Shown: one piece after another, positions 45,326-53,069 of the stretch
Position numbering within the stretch: the first letter of the stretch is position 1
Layout: the number at the start of each line of letters is the position of its first letter
Source of the DNA: DATLWN01 sp963764315
Lineage (GTDB): Bacteria; Pseudomonadota; Zetaproteobacteria; Mariprofundales; Mariprofundaceae
Length of the DNA: 64,000 nucleotides
Assembly (NCBI GenBank): GCA_963764315.1
Contig: CAVXSB010000010.1
Location: forward strand, 1 to 64,000
Reading direction: 5' to 3'
The notes under the pieces: generated by a model
The model's database searches: none
The model's input: only the letters and a program-made list of their open reading frames with translations
What the model was told of the DNA's origin: nothing
Made by a program: the position numbers and the translations under genes

Positions 45326-46203
45326 ATGGCGCTGAACGACATCCTGGCGCAGGCCAAGGGCCCACTGATCTCCTGCGAGTTCTTCCCGCCCAAGACGGAC
45401 CAGGGCGAGGCCAACCTCTGGCAGTGCATCCAGGAACTCGCCACCATCCATCCCGCCTATGTCTCCGTCACCTACGGCGCCGGCGGCTCCACCCAGGACC
45501 GCACCCGCCGCATCGTCACCCGCATCCGCCAGGAAACGGACCTGATGCCGGTGGCACACCTGACCTGTGTCGGGCTCCACGCGCGAGGATCTGGCCGGCA
45601 CTGCTCGATGCCTACCGGCAGGCCGACATCACCGACATCCTGGCCCTGCGCGGCGATGCACCGGAGGGCGGGGGCCATTTCGAGGCGGTCAAGGGCGGCT
45701 TCGCCTACGCCTCGGATCTGGTGCGCTTCATCCGCGAGCAGCAGGACGGCTTCTCCATCGCCGTGGCCACCTATCCCGAGGGGCACCCGGAATCCGCGGG
45801 CGGCATCGAGGACGACATCCGCTACCTGAAGCTGAAGCAGGACAACGGCGCCTGTGCCGCCATCACGCAGTACTTCTTCGACAATGAGGCCTTCTACCGC
45901 TTCCGCGACCGGGCGACGGCGGCCGGGGTCACCATCCCCATCATCCCGGGCATCATGCCGGTGACGAACTACACGCAGATCGTGCGCTTCTCCGCCATGT
46001 GCGGCGCCATCATCCCCGACTGGCTGCACACGCGCATGCAGCCGCTGGTCGACGACGCCGAGGCCACCAAAGAAGCCGGCATCGCCGTCGCCGCCGAACA
46101 ATGCGCCGAGCTGTTGGCCCAGGGCGCCCCGGGGCTTCACTTTTACACCCTGAACAAGTCGGCGGCGACGATCGCCATCTGCGGGAAACTGGGCACGATC
46201 TGA
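45326..46203 (+). pseudogene. metF: Methylenetetrahydrofolate reductase, two frameshifts
   Basis: The start frame gives the MetF N-terminus (ISCEFFPPKTDQGEANLW, VSVTYGAGGSTQDRT, MPVAHLTCVG). The match then moves one frame on for STREDLAG and one more for LLDAYRQADITDILALRGDAP, which continues to the stop at 46203 (HFYTLNKSAATIAICGKLG). One extra C at about 45575 and one extra A at about 45600 explain both shifts. Corrected, the protein is about 291 residues, standard for MetF. It reduces 5,10-methylene-THF to 5-methyl-THF for methionine synthesis, using FAD. An essential-pathway gene like this is more likely intact in the cell than lost. Confidence 0.9.
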
Positions 46204-46213
46204 GCCGGACACC

Positions 46214-47050
46214 ATGAACTACCGGCACGCCTACCATGCGGGCAACTTCGCCGATGTGTTCAAGCATATGGTCCTGATGCTTCTGATCGAGCATCTGCGC
46301 ACCAAGGACAAGCCGTTCACCGTCATCGACACCCATGCCGGCATCGGCATCTACGACCTGACGGACGAGGCGGCGCAGAAAACCCTGGAATACCAGGACG
46401 GCATCATGCGTCTGATGGAAGCACCGTCCTTGTCCCCCGTCCTGGCACGCTTTAAAGCGCTGGTCGCCGATATCGCGGGCGGAGATGGGAAGCTCCCACT
46501 CTATCCAGGATCCCCGCGCATCGCCCGCAGCCTGCTGCGTGCGGGCGACCGGCTGCAGCTCGTCGAGCTGCATCCCGAGGACGTCGAAACGCTGCGCGCG
46601 GGATTCGCGCGCGACCGCCAGACCGTCATCCACCACATGGACGCCTACACGGCGTTGAAGGCGCTGTTGCCGCCCACACCCCGCCGGGGCCTGGTGCTGA
46701 TCGATCCCCCATTCGAAAAAACCGACGAGTTCGACCGGCTGGTCGATGGCCTGCGTGAAGCGTACCGGCGCTGGGCCACCGGCATCTATGCCATCTGGTA
46801 CCCGCTGAAGGCCAGGGCCCCGGTCGCCCGCTTCCACCATAAGCTCGCCGCCACCGGCATCCGCCGCATCCTGAACGCCGAACTGACGCTCTCCCCGCTC
46901 GACGATGAGCACCTGCTGGGATGCGGCATGACCATCGTCAACCCCCCGTGGCGGCTCGATGCCGAGCTGGCAACATTGCTGGACGAACTGGTATCGCTGC
47001 TCGCTGGGCCCGGCGGAGCGGGGACGGTGCACTGGCTCGTGCCCGAGTGA
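46214..47050 (+). CDS. rlmJ: 23S rRNA (adenine2030-N6)-methyltransferase
   Basis: 278 residues matching RlmJ: MNYRHAYHAGNFADVFKHMVL at the N-terminus, VIDTHAGIGIYDL for SAM binding, the GLVLIDPPFE catalytic DPPF motif and IWYPLK. It methylates A2030 of 23S rRNA. Start ATG 46214, 10 bases after metF. Confidence 0.95.
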   Translation: MNYRHAYHAGNFADVFKHMVLMLLIEHLRTKDKPFTVIDTHAGIGIYDLTDEAAQKTLEYQDGIMRLMEAPSLSPVLARFKALVADIAGGDGKLPLYPGSPRIARSLLRAGDRLQLVELHPEDVETLRAGFARDRQTVIHHMDAYTALKALLPPTPRRGLVLIDPPFEKTDEFDRLVDGLREAYRRWATGIYAIWYPLKARAPVARFHHKLAATGIRRILNAELTLSPLDDEHLLGCGMTIVNPPWRLDAELATLLDELVSLLAGPGGAGTVHWLVPE

Positions 47051-47153
47051 CTGTGGCGGATGCGCGCATGAGGCGGGCTCCGGTGTCGGATATCACAGCC
47101 CCGGCGATCTACGGGTACAACATCCATGCAAGAAACCCCGACGGAGGTTCAGC

Positions 47154-47619
47154 ATGGATTGGCAATGGCTCGAAACCCGCATCTTCGAACGCGCCCTAAC
47201 CAAGGACGAACGCTTCACGCTGCAGGCCGTGATCCAGCAGGTGGAATTCGCCAAGGGCGATCGCATCCTCGTGCAGAACGAACCCGGCGGCGCCCTGTAT
47301 CTGCTGCGCTCAGGCAGCGTGTCCGTGGAACTGGAGTCCTGCGGGGAGACCATACACCTGACGGACGTCGGCGAGGGCGCTCAGCTGGGAGACCTGTCCT
47401 TTGTCGACGAGCAGGGCGCCGGCGCCACGCTGATCGCCCGCACGCCGTGCACCGCCTACAAGCTGACGCGCGACGATCTGTCCCGCCTGTATACGTATCG
47501 CGAGGACATTGCCCACGACCTGCTCGTGCATACGCTGAAGGGCATGTCTGGCACCATCCGCGCCATGAACGAGACGCAGGCGGCGGCGCTACGCTATATC
47601 CGCGGGCGAACGCCACTGA
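47154..47619 (+). CDS. Small cyclic-nucleotide-binding-domain protein, 3' end disturbed
   Basis: About 154 residues. A Crp-type nucleotide-binding beta barrel (VIQQVEFAKGDRILVQNEPGG through LIARTPCTAYKLTRDD) is followed by a short helix, with no helix-turn-helix. The phosphate-cassette residues are not clearly conserved, so the ligand is uncertain. The frame as given runs on to 47768 through the antisense of purC. If one extra base lies in 47592-47616, the protein ends in TGA at 47617-47619, and the same correction supplies a stop for purC. GGAGG lies 8 bases before ATG 47154. A second protein of this type is encoded at 48454, beyond purC. Confidence 0.75.
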
Positions 47620-48345
47620 GCGAAGGGCCAAGCCCTGGATCTCGATCCCCAGGCGCCCGGCCACCTCGTGGTAGGCCTCGGACAGGCCGCCCAGATCGCG
47701 ACGGAACACGTCCTTGTCGAGCTTGCGGCTGGTCTCGGCATCCCACAACCGGCAGCCATCCGGCGTGATCTCGTCCCCGAGCACGATAGCGCCGTCAATG
47801 GTCTTGCCGAACTCCAGCTTGTAATCGACGAGGCGGATGCCGACGTCGGCGAGCATCTTGCTCATCACCGCATTGACCTTCAGGGCGGTGGCCCGCATCT
47901 GCTCGATCTCCTGGCGACTGGCCCAACCGAACAACTCGGCATGCTCGACGGCGATCAGCGGATCATGCAATGCGTCGGACTTGTAGAACAACTCGGTCAG
48001 CGGCCACTGAAGCGCTGCGCCCTCTTCCAGGCCGAGCCGCTTGCAGATCGAGCCGGCGGCGACGTTGCGCACGACCACCTCGACCGGAATCATGGCCAGC
48101 TCCTTGATGCGCATCTCCACCGGGCCCTCCATGCGCACATAGTGCGAGGCGATGCCGGCGGCATGCAGCTTCTCGAAGAAGAACGACGAGATGGCGCAGT
48201 TCAGCCTACCCTTGCCGGCGATGACATCGTGCTTGATGCCGTCGAAGGCCGTCGCATCGTCCTTGAACTCCTGGATCAGTTCGCCTGCAACATCACAAGC
48301 ATATAGGCGTTTGCCCTTGCCCTCGTATTTCAATTCACCACGCAT
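47589..48345 (-). CDS. purC: Phosphoribosylaminoimidazole-succinocarboxamide synthase, 3' end disturbed
   Basis: PurC over residues 1-235: RLYACDVAGELIQEFKDDATAFDG, RNVAAGSICKRLGLEEG, LVDYKLEFGKTIDG, LGDEITPDGCRLWDAETSRKLDKDVFRRDLGGLSEAYHEVAGRLG. The frame as given has no stop where PurC should end and continues for about 140 Arg-rich residues to 47215, all antisense to the nucleotide-binding gene. That tail is not PurC. One extra base between 47592 and 47616 restores a TAG at 47591-47589, giving about 251 residues. It makes SAICAR in purine synthesis. GAGGTGG precedes ATG 48345. Confidence 0.9.
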
Positions 48346-48453
48346 TGATCCACCTCACATCTTGCCAGGCTAAGCCAGCCATCATAACAGCGGGTCGGTG
48401 GCGCTCAAGCGGGTATAAGCCCTACCATTGCGAAAGGTCCAGAGGGAGGGAGC

Positions 48454-48867
48454 ATGTCCGAATACACCCGTGATCCGATCGTCCGCCTGCTGGCCTCGCA
48501 GCCGCTGTTCGACGGCCTGCCGCGACAAACGCTGGAGGCGCTCGCCCATGCCTGCCCCGTATCCAGCTTCGAGGCAGGCTACCGGCTGATCACCGAGAAT
48601 CAGAGCGCCCCCGCCAACCTGTATATCGTGCTCGAGGGGCAGGCATGCGTCACCATCAACGGCACCGAGGTCGGACGCCTGCAAGCCGGCGACCTGGCCG
48701 GCGAAATCTCCTCGGCCGGGATCAGCCCGCCGGTGGCCGATGTCGTCGCCACCACCGACATGCAGGCCCTGGCCATCCCGCATGCAGTGCTGGGCGAGCT
48801 GGCTGCCGGAGACGCTGACTTCAAGCAGCGCCTGCGCCGGGCCGCCTTCGCACGTATTCAAGATTAG
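48454..48867 (+). CDS. Small cyclic-nucleotide-binding-domain protein
   Basis: 137 residues. A Crp-type nucleotide-binding fold (LFDGLPRQTLEALAHACPVSSFEAGYRLITEN, NLYIVLEGQACVTING, RLQAGDLAGEISSAG) and no DNA-binding region. The GDLAGE segment corresponds to the phosphate-binding cassette position, though weakly. AGAGGGAGGGAGC precedes ATG 48454. It is divergent from purC and precedes the rpsF promoter. Function unknown; it may be a nucleotide-sensing partner of another protein. Confidence 0.82.
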   Translation: MSEYTRDPIVRLLASQPLFDGLPRQTLEALAHACPVSSFEAGYRLITENQSAPANLYIVLEGQACVTINGTEVGRLQAGDLAGEISSAGISPPVADVVATTDMQALAIPHAVLGELAAGDADFKQRLRRAAFARIQD

Positions 48868-48871
48868 GGCC

Positions 48872-48900
48872 TTGCCATACGCAGGCTTTGTGCATATATT
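48872..48900 (+). promoter_or_regulatory. Sigma-70 promoter of the rpsF operon
   Basis: TTGCCA and TATATT are separated by exactly 17 bases. Transcription would start near 48907, about 72 bases before the rpsF GTG. Confidence 0.7.
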
Positions 48901-48944
48901 CCGGCGCCCTTGACATACCCTTGCTCCGGCTGCGCATTGATGCC

Positions 48945-48968
48945 GGGGCGTACGAAACCAAGTACCCC
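48945..48968 (+). promoter_or_regulatory. Leader hairpin just before the rpsF start, possible S6/S18 autoregulation
   Basis: GGGG-C-GTAC pairs with GTAC-CCC around a GAAACCAA loop, leaving one bulged C. It ends 10 bases before the GTG and borders the weak ribosome binding site GAGAGG. Many rpsF leaders bind the S6-S18 complex; whether this one does is inference. Confidence 0.38.
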
Positions 48969-48978
48969 GAGAGGCGCC

Positions 48979-49452
48979 GTGTATTACGAAACCACTTTCA
49001 TCGTCAATCCTGACGTATCCCAGGAAAAAACCCAGGAACTGACCGACCAACTCGTCGACAAGATCGAGAAGGCCGGTGGCCGCATCGTCAAACGCGAGTA
49101 TTGGGGCGTTCGCCTGCTCGCTTATCCGATCGAGAAGCGCAAGCGCGGCCATTACACGCTGCTGGTCACCGATGGCGAAGCTGCCGCCATCGAGGCGCTG
49201 GAGCATGCCATCCAGCTCGATGAGCGCATCCTGCGTTTCCTGACCGTTCGCCTGAACGAATTGTCCGACGAGCCGTCCCCGCTGATGCGTCGCCGCAAGG
49301 CACGTGAGGAAAGGGCCGCTGAGGTGGCCGCCGAGGCCGAGGCCACCGAGAGCGCCGAGGCCACTACTGAGAGCACTGAGGCCACCGAGAGCGCCAAGGC
49401 TGCCGAGACCGAGAGTGCACCGGCGGACAATGGCGAGGCCACCGAGGCCTGA
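48979..49452 (+). CDS. rpsF: 30S ribosomal protein S6 with long acidic tail
   Basis: 157 residues. The S6 fold occupies residues 1-95 (YYETTFIVNPDVSQEK to ERILRFLTVRLNE). A tail of about 60 residues follows, rich in Glu, Ala and Thr and made of repeating EATES/EATEST units. E. coli S6 also has an acidic tail, but a shorter one. The start is GTG 48979, because the family begins M-(R)-YYE. S6 binds S18 on the 30S platform; S18 is encoded two genes on. Confidence 0.95.
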   Translation: MYYETTFIVNPDVSQEKTQELTDQLVDKIEKAGGRIVKREYWGVRLLAYPIEKRKRGHYTLLVTDGEAAAIEALEHAIQLDERILRFLTVRLNELSDEPSPLMRRRKAREERAAEVAAEAEATESAEATTESTEATESAKAAETESAPADNGEATEA

Positions 49453-49463
49453 GCCCGGCAGCG

Positions 49464-49784
49464 GTGAACAGCGTCCGGCTCCAGGGCCGGATCGAAGAGG
49501 TCAGACAGCGCTGGATGCCCGACGGAAGCCTGGCCGTCATCGCTGCCCTGATCGTCCCCCGGCCGATGTTCGGCCCCACAAGGGCCACGACGGCGACGGA
49601 ACAACCGTTGCCGTTGCGCGCCGAGGGGAAGATGGCCGAATCCATCTTGGCCCGACAGGGTCAGGACGTACACATCGAGGGGCAGCTTCGGCGGCGCTTC
49701 TACAGCCGGGACGGTGAGCCCTGCTGGGGCCAGGTAGAGATTTGGGTAAACCGATGCCAGCCCGCAGGGCCGGCAACAGAGTGA
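49464..49784 (+). CDS. priB: PriB-like primosomal protein (single-stranded-DNA-binding OB fold)
   Basis: 106 residues between rpsF and rpsR, the standard place of priB. The N-terminus VRLQGRIEEVRQRWMPDGSLAV and the DVHIEGQLRRRFYSRDGEPCWGQVEIWV end fit the OB fold of PriB. PriB stabilises PriA at stalled forks so that DnaB can be reloaded; dnaB is in the same run. The start is GTG 49464 with a weak ribosome binding site. Confidence 0.88.
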   Translation: MNSVRLQGRIEEVRQRWMPDGSLAVIAALIVPRPMFGPTRATTATEQPLPLRAEGKMAESILARQGQDVHIEGQLRRRFYSRDGEPCWGQVEIWVNRCQPAGPATE

Positions 49785-49795
49785 GGAGTAAGGAC

Positions 49796-50176
49796 ATGGC
49801 TGAAGAGACGAACAAGGCAAGCGAGAACACAAGTCGGGAGCATGCATCTCCGCGCCCGGAGCGCTCGGCATCCCGCGACGATCGCGGTGGCCGTGACGAT
49901 CGCGGTGGACGCGGTGGTCGTGACGATCGCGGTGGACGCGGCGGACGCGGCGGTTCCTTCCGCCGGCGCAAGTTCTGCAAGTTCTGCGCCGATACGAGCC
50001 TGCAGATCGACTATAAGGATCCGGAGCTGCTGGGCCACTACGTGACCGAGCGCTACAAGATCGTGCCGGCGCGCGTCACCGGCACCTGTGCCCGCCATCA
50101 GCGAGCAATGACGACCGCCATCAAGCGCGCGCGGGTCCTGGCGCTGCTGCCGTTTACCACGCAGCATCGCGATTGA
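49796..50176 (+). CDS. rpsR: 30S ribosomal protein S18 with an Arg/Gly-repeat N-terminal extension
   Basis: 126 residues, against 75 in E. coli. The S18 core is at about 57-126 (FRRRKFCKFC, IDYKDPELLGHYVTERYKIVPARVTGTCARHQR). The first 55 residues are an extra segment with repeated DDRGG and RGG units (about 26-52). The extension is in frame and preceded by GAGGAGTAAGGAC before ATG 49796, so it is likely translated. No ATG/GTG near the core offers a shorter start. S18 pairs with S6. Confidence 0.93.
   Translation: MAEETNKASENTSREHASPRPERSASRDDRGGRDDRGGRGGRDDRGGRGGRGGSFRRRKFCKFCADTSLQIDYKDPELLGHYVTERYKIVPARVTGTCARHQRAMTTAIKRARVLALLPFTTQHRD
49874..49953 (+). repeat. Short tandem repeat inside rpsR
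   Basis: Three copies of a unit like CGTGACGATCGCGGTGG occur at about 49874, 49892 and 49919, with shorter GGACGCGG units between and after. They encode the RDDRGG and RGG repeats. Confidence 0.85.
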
Positions 50177-50206
50177 ACCTAGGCACAAGGGCCTAGGCAC
50201 CAGCGC

Positions 50207-51208
50207 ATGACCCATCCACCGGCTCTGCGGATGCCGGCGGCTGTCGAATATATCCTGACCCGCCGTGTGCCCTGTGCACTGCTGGCGGTGGTGATGTTTT
50301 CGGCGGCCTGGTGGCTTCCGGGCTCGCTGCAGAACATGCAGCTGCTGGCCTGGATGTTCGCGCTGCTGGCGATCGGCACCCATCTGCTGACGCCCGGCCT
50401 GTTCGCGCTGATCACGCTGGGCGGCGGCAGCAGCTATGCACTGCAGGTGGCCCTGCTCTCGGCCATCGGCGTGGGCCTGACGGCCGGCATGCAGCCGCTG
50501 GTGGGCCTGTTGATGCTGCTGATGTACGGCATCATGCCAATCGCGGCCGCCACCAGCCTGCGGCGCCCGGGAGGCCTGGCGCGCAGCGGCCAGAACCTCG
50601 CCATCGGCCTGCTGCTGGCGGTACTCGCCGGACTCTGGGCCGGTGCGAATGCGGCGCATATGGATATGCGCGGCTATGTCGATCACCTGCTATCGCCGGT
50701 GTTCGAAAGTGCGGCATCCCAGCTGCATGGCCAGGACGCGGAAGCGTCCGCGGCGCTGGCACAGTTCCGCCGCAGCTCGGTCTGGATCCTGCCGGGATCG
50801 CTGGCGCTCGGCCTGTGGATGATCTGGTGGGGGAACGCCCTGCTGGCCCGGGGAATGGCCCGCCGCTACGGGTTCTTCCACGGCGAACAGGCGCCGCTGC
50901 TGAGTATCCGCTTCGGGCGCACCACGGCCTATGCGCTCATCCTGGCCGTGGCCACCGCCAACCTGGTGGAAGGCGATGTGCAATTTATGGCTGTCGGGAC
51001 CGCCATCCTGGGAGCCGGCATGCTGGGCATGCAGGGTGTGGCCGTGGCTCACACCTGGTTGAAAATACGGCAGCAGCCATGGATGATTGTGATCATGTAC
51101 ATGCTGCTGACGATGTGGTCGGTGCTGGCGATCCCGTTCGTGCTGCTCGGCCTGATGGACGTTTGGTTTGATTACCGCCGAAACATGAGATCGGCAGATG
51201 GAGGATGA
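50207..51208 (+). CDS. DUF2232 (YybS-like) membrane protein
   Basis: 333 residues with about eight hydrophobic segments and a long polar stretch (about 160-190). The position between rpsR and rplI and the membrane layout are those of the DUF2232 proteins found there in many proteobacteria. The function is unknown. Start ATG 50207, 30 bases after rpsR. Confidence 0.83.
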   Translation: MTHPPALRMPAAVEYILTRRVPCALLAVVMFSAAWWLPGSLQNMQLLAWMFALLAIGTHLLTPGLFALITLGGGSSYALQVALLSAIGVGLTAGMQPLVGLLMLLMYGIMPIAAATSLRRPGGLARSGQNLAIGLLLAVLAGLWAGANAAHMDMRGYVDHLLSPVFESAASQLHGQDAEASAALAQFRRSSVWILPGSLALGLWMIWWGNALLARGMARRYGFFHGEQAPLLSIRFGRTTAYALILAVATANLVEGDVQFMAVGTAILGAGMLGMQGVAVAHTWLKIRQQPWMIVIMYMLLTMWSVLAIPFVLLGLMDVWFDYRRNMRSADGG

Positions 51209-51210
51209 TG

Positions 51211-51660
51211 ATGCAACTGATTCTGTTGGAACGGATCGAGGGCCTCGGCAACGTCGGCGATGAGGTGAAGGTTCGCCCCGGCTACGGCCGTAACTACCTG
51301 CTGCCGCAGGACAAGGCCATCGAGGCCAGCGACGCGAACCGCAAGGTGTTCGAGCGCCGCCGCAAGGAGCTGGAGAGCAGGCAGCACGACGAGTTGCAGA
51401 AGGCTCAGTCCCTGGCCAGCCAGATGGAAGCGCTCACGCTGGTGGTGACCCGCGCCGCCTCTGACGGCCAGCACCTGTACGGCTCGGTCTCGGCGCACGA
51501 CATCGCCGAACTGTTGGCGTCGCACGACTTCAAGGTCGCCACGCGCCAGATTCTGATCGACGAAACGATCAAGGCCGTCGGTGACCATGGCTTCCGCGTG
51601 CGCCTGCACCCGGACGTCACGGTCGCGCTTTCGATCAAGGTCGAAGCCGAACACGATTGA
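51211..51660 (+). CDS. rplI: 50S ribosomal protein L9
   Basis: 149 residues, the E. coli length. The N-terminal domain MQLILLERIEGLGNVGDEV and PGYGRNYLLPQDKAIEA is followed by the long connecting helix (about 40-75) and the C-terminal rRNA-binding domain (LYGSVSAHDIAELL). Three ATGs in a row precede it; ATG 51211 is used because GGAGG is 6 bases upstream. Its stop overlaps the dnaB start. Confidence 0.97.
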   Translation: MQLILLERIEGLGNVGDEVKVRPGYGRNYLLPQDKAIEASDANRKVFERRRKELESRQHDELQKAQSLASQMEALTLVVTRAASDGQHLYGSVSAHDIAELLASHDFKVATRQILIDETIKAVGDHGFRVRLHPDVTVALSIKVEAEHD

Positions 51661-53045
51661 ACTCGGGCATCTCCCCCCTACGCACCGACACGCTCAGGGA
51701 GCGCGTCCCGCCCCATGCCTATGATGCGGAGCGCGCGGTGCTGGGGGGGATCATGCTCGATCCCGAGGCCCTCGAACGCCTCGAGGGATCGCTGCTGGCC
51801 GAACATTTCTACGTCGAGGCCAATGCGCACGTCTTCGCCGCCATCCTGAGCCTGTCGGCCCGGCATCAGCCGGTCGACGCCCTGACCGTCAAGGACCACC
51901 TGGAGCGCGCCGGCGAACTCGATGCATGTGGCGGCGAGCCCTACCTGTCCGACCTCGTCACCGCCATCCCCACCGCCGCCAATGTGCGCCATTATGCCGA
52001 GATCGTGCGCGAACGTGCCGCGCTCAGGCAGCTGCTGTCCGTCTGCGGCAAGATCTCCCAGGGCGTCTACGAGGAAGCCAGCCGCGAGGTCAACGACCAC
52101 CTGGACTCCGCTGAAAAGAATGTGCTGGCGGTCGCCGAGAACTTCAACCGCTCCCGCCCCACCTTCAGCAAGATGGACAAGCTCATGCTCGAGGCCTATC
52201 ACGAGCTGCAGGCCCGCTATGAGCAGAAGAAGGCAATCACCGGCGTACCTACGGGCTTCGACGATCTGGACGAAATGACCAGCGGTATGCAGCGCGGCGA
52301 TCTCATCATCATCGCCGGCCGCCCGAGTATGGGCAAGACCGCCTTCGTCATGAATCTGGCGCAGAATGCCGCCATTCGCTCGGACCACCCCAATGTCATC
52401 GCCACCTTCTCGCTGGAAATGTCCTCCCAGCAGATCGCCCAGCGTATGCTGGCCTGTGAGGCGCGCGTGGACATGAAAAACCTGCGCACCGGCCGCTTCT
52501 CCGCCGAGGATTGGCGCAAGCTCGCCTCCGCCAGCGGCGCCCTGGCCGAATCGGCGGTGTTCGTCGACGATACCCCGGCCGTGTCGGTGATGGAGATACG
52601 CTCGAAGTGCCGGCGCCTGAAGCGCGAGGCCAAGGCGCTGGATCTGGTCGTCATCGACTACCTGCAGCTGATGAGCGGCCGCGCCGACGCCGAGCGCCGG
52701 GAGCAGGAGATCAGCGAGATCACGCGCGGGCTCAAGGCCCTGGCCAAGGAACTGCACGTGCCGGTGATCGCCCTGTCGCAGCTGAACCGCTCGCTGGAGT
52801 CGCGCGCCGACAAGCGGCCGATGATGTCGGACCTTCGCGAGTCCGGCGCCATCGAGCAGGATGCCGACGTCATCATGTTCATCTACCGCGATGAGGTCTA
52901 CAACAAGAAGCCGGAGAACGAGGGCGTGGCCGAGATCATCATCGGCAAGCAGCGAAACGGCCCGATCGGCAACGTCAAGCTGACCTTCATCAACAAATAC
53001 ACCCGCTTCGAAAACCACGCCGCCGCCCGGGGCTTTGACGATTAA
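51657..53045 (+). CDS. dnaB: Replicative DNA helicase DnaB
   Basis: 462 residues. The N-terminal domain starts at VPPHAYDAERAVLGGIMLDP. The RecA-like domain has Walker A GRPSMGKTAF (about 221-230), SLEMSSQQIAQRML, Walker B VVIDYLQLM and the arginine-finger region SDLRESGAIEQDADVIMFIYRD. It is the hexameric fork helicase. The start is TTG 51657, overlapping the L9 stop as TTGA; no ATG lies before the conserved start of the domain. Confidence 0.96.
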   Translation: MNSGISPLRTDTLRERVPPHAYDAERAVLGGIMLDPEALERLEGSLLAEHFYVEANAHVFAAILSLSARHQPVDALTVKDHLERAGELDACGGEPYLSDLVTAIPTAANVRHYAEIVRERAALRQLLSVCGKISQGVYEEASREVNDHLDSAEKNVLAVAENFNRSRPTFSKMDKLMLEAYHELQARYEQKKAITGVPTGFDDLDEMTSGMQRGDLIIIAGRPSMGKTAFVMNLAQNAAIRSDHPNVIATFSLEMSSQQIAQRMLACEARVDMKNLRTGRFSAEDWRKLASASGALAESAVFVDDTPAVSVMEIRSKCRRLKREAKALDLVVIDYLQLMSGRADAERREQEISEITRGLKALAKELHVPVIALSQLNRSLESRADKRPMMSDLRESGAIEQDADVIMFIYRDEVYNKKPENEGVAEIIIGKQRNGPIGNVKLTFINKYTRFENHAAARGFDD

Positions 53046-53069
53046 CGAGCCGGCGGCGACACTGGCGTC

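Noticed and set aside
47215..47588. Purported C-terminal extension of PurC (about 125-140 residues)
   Set aside because: It is antisense to a real nucleotide-binding gene, Arg-rich, and disappears if one extra base is removed.
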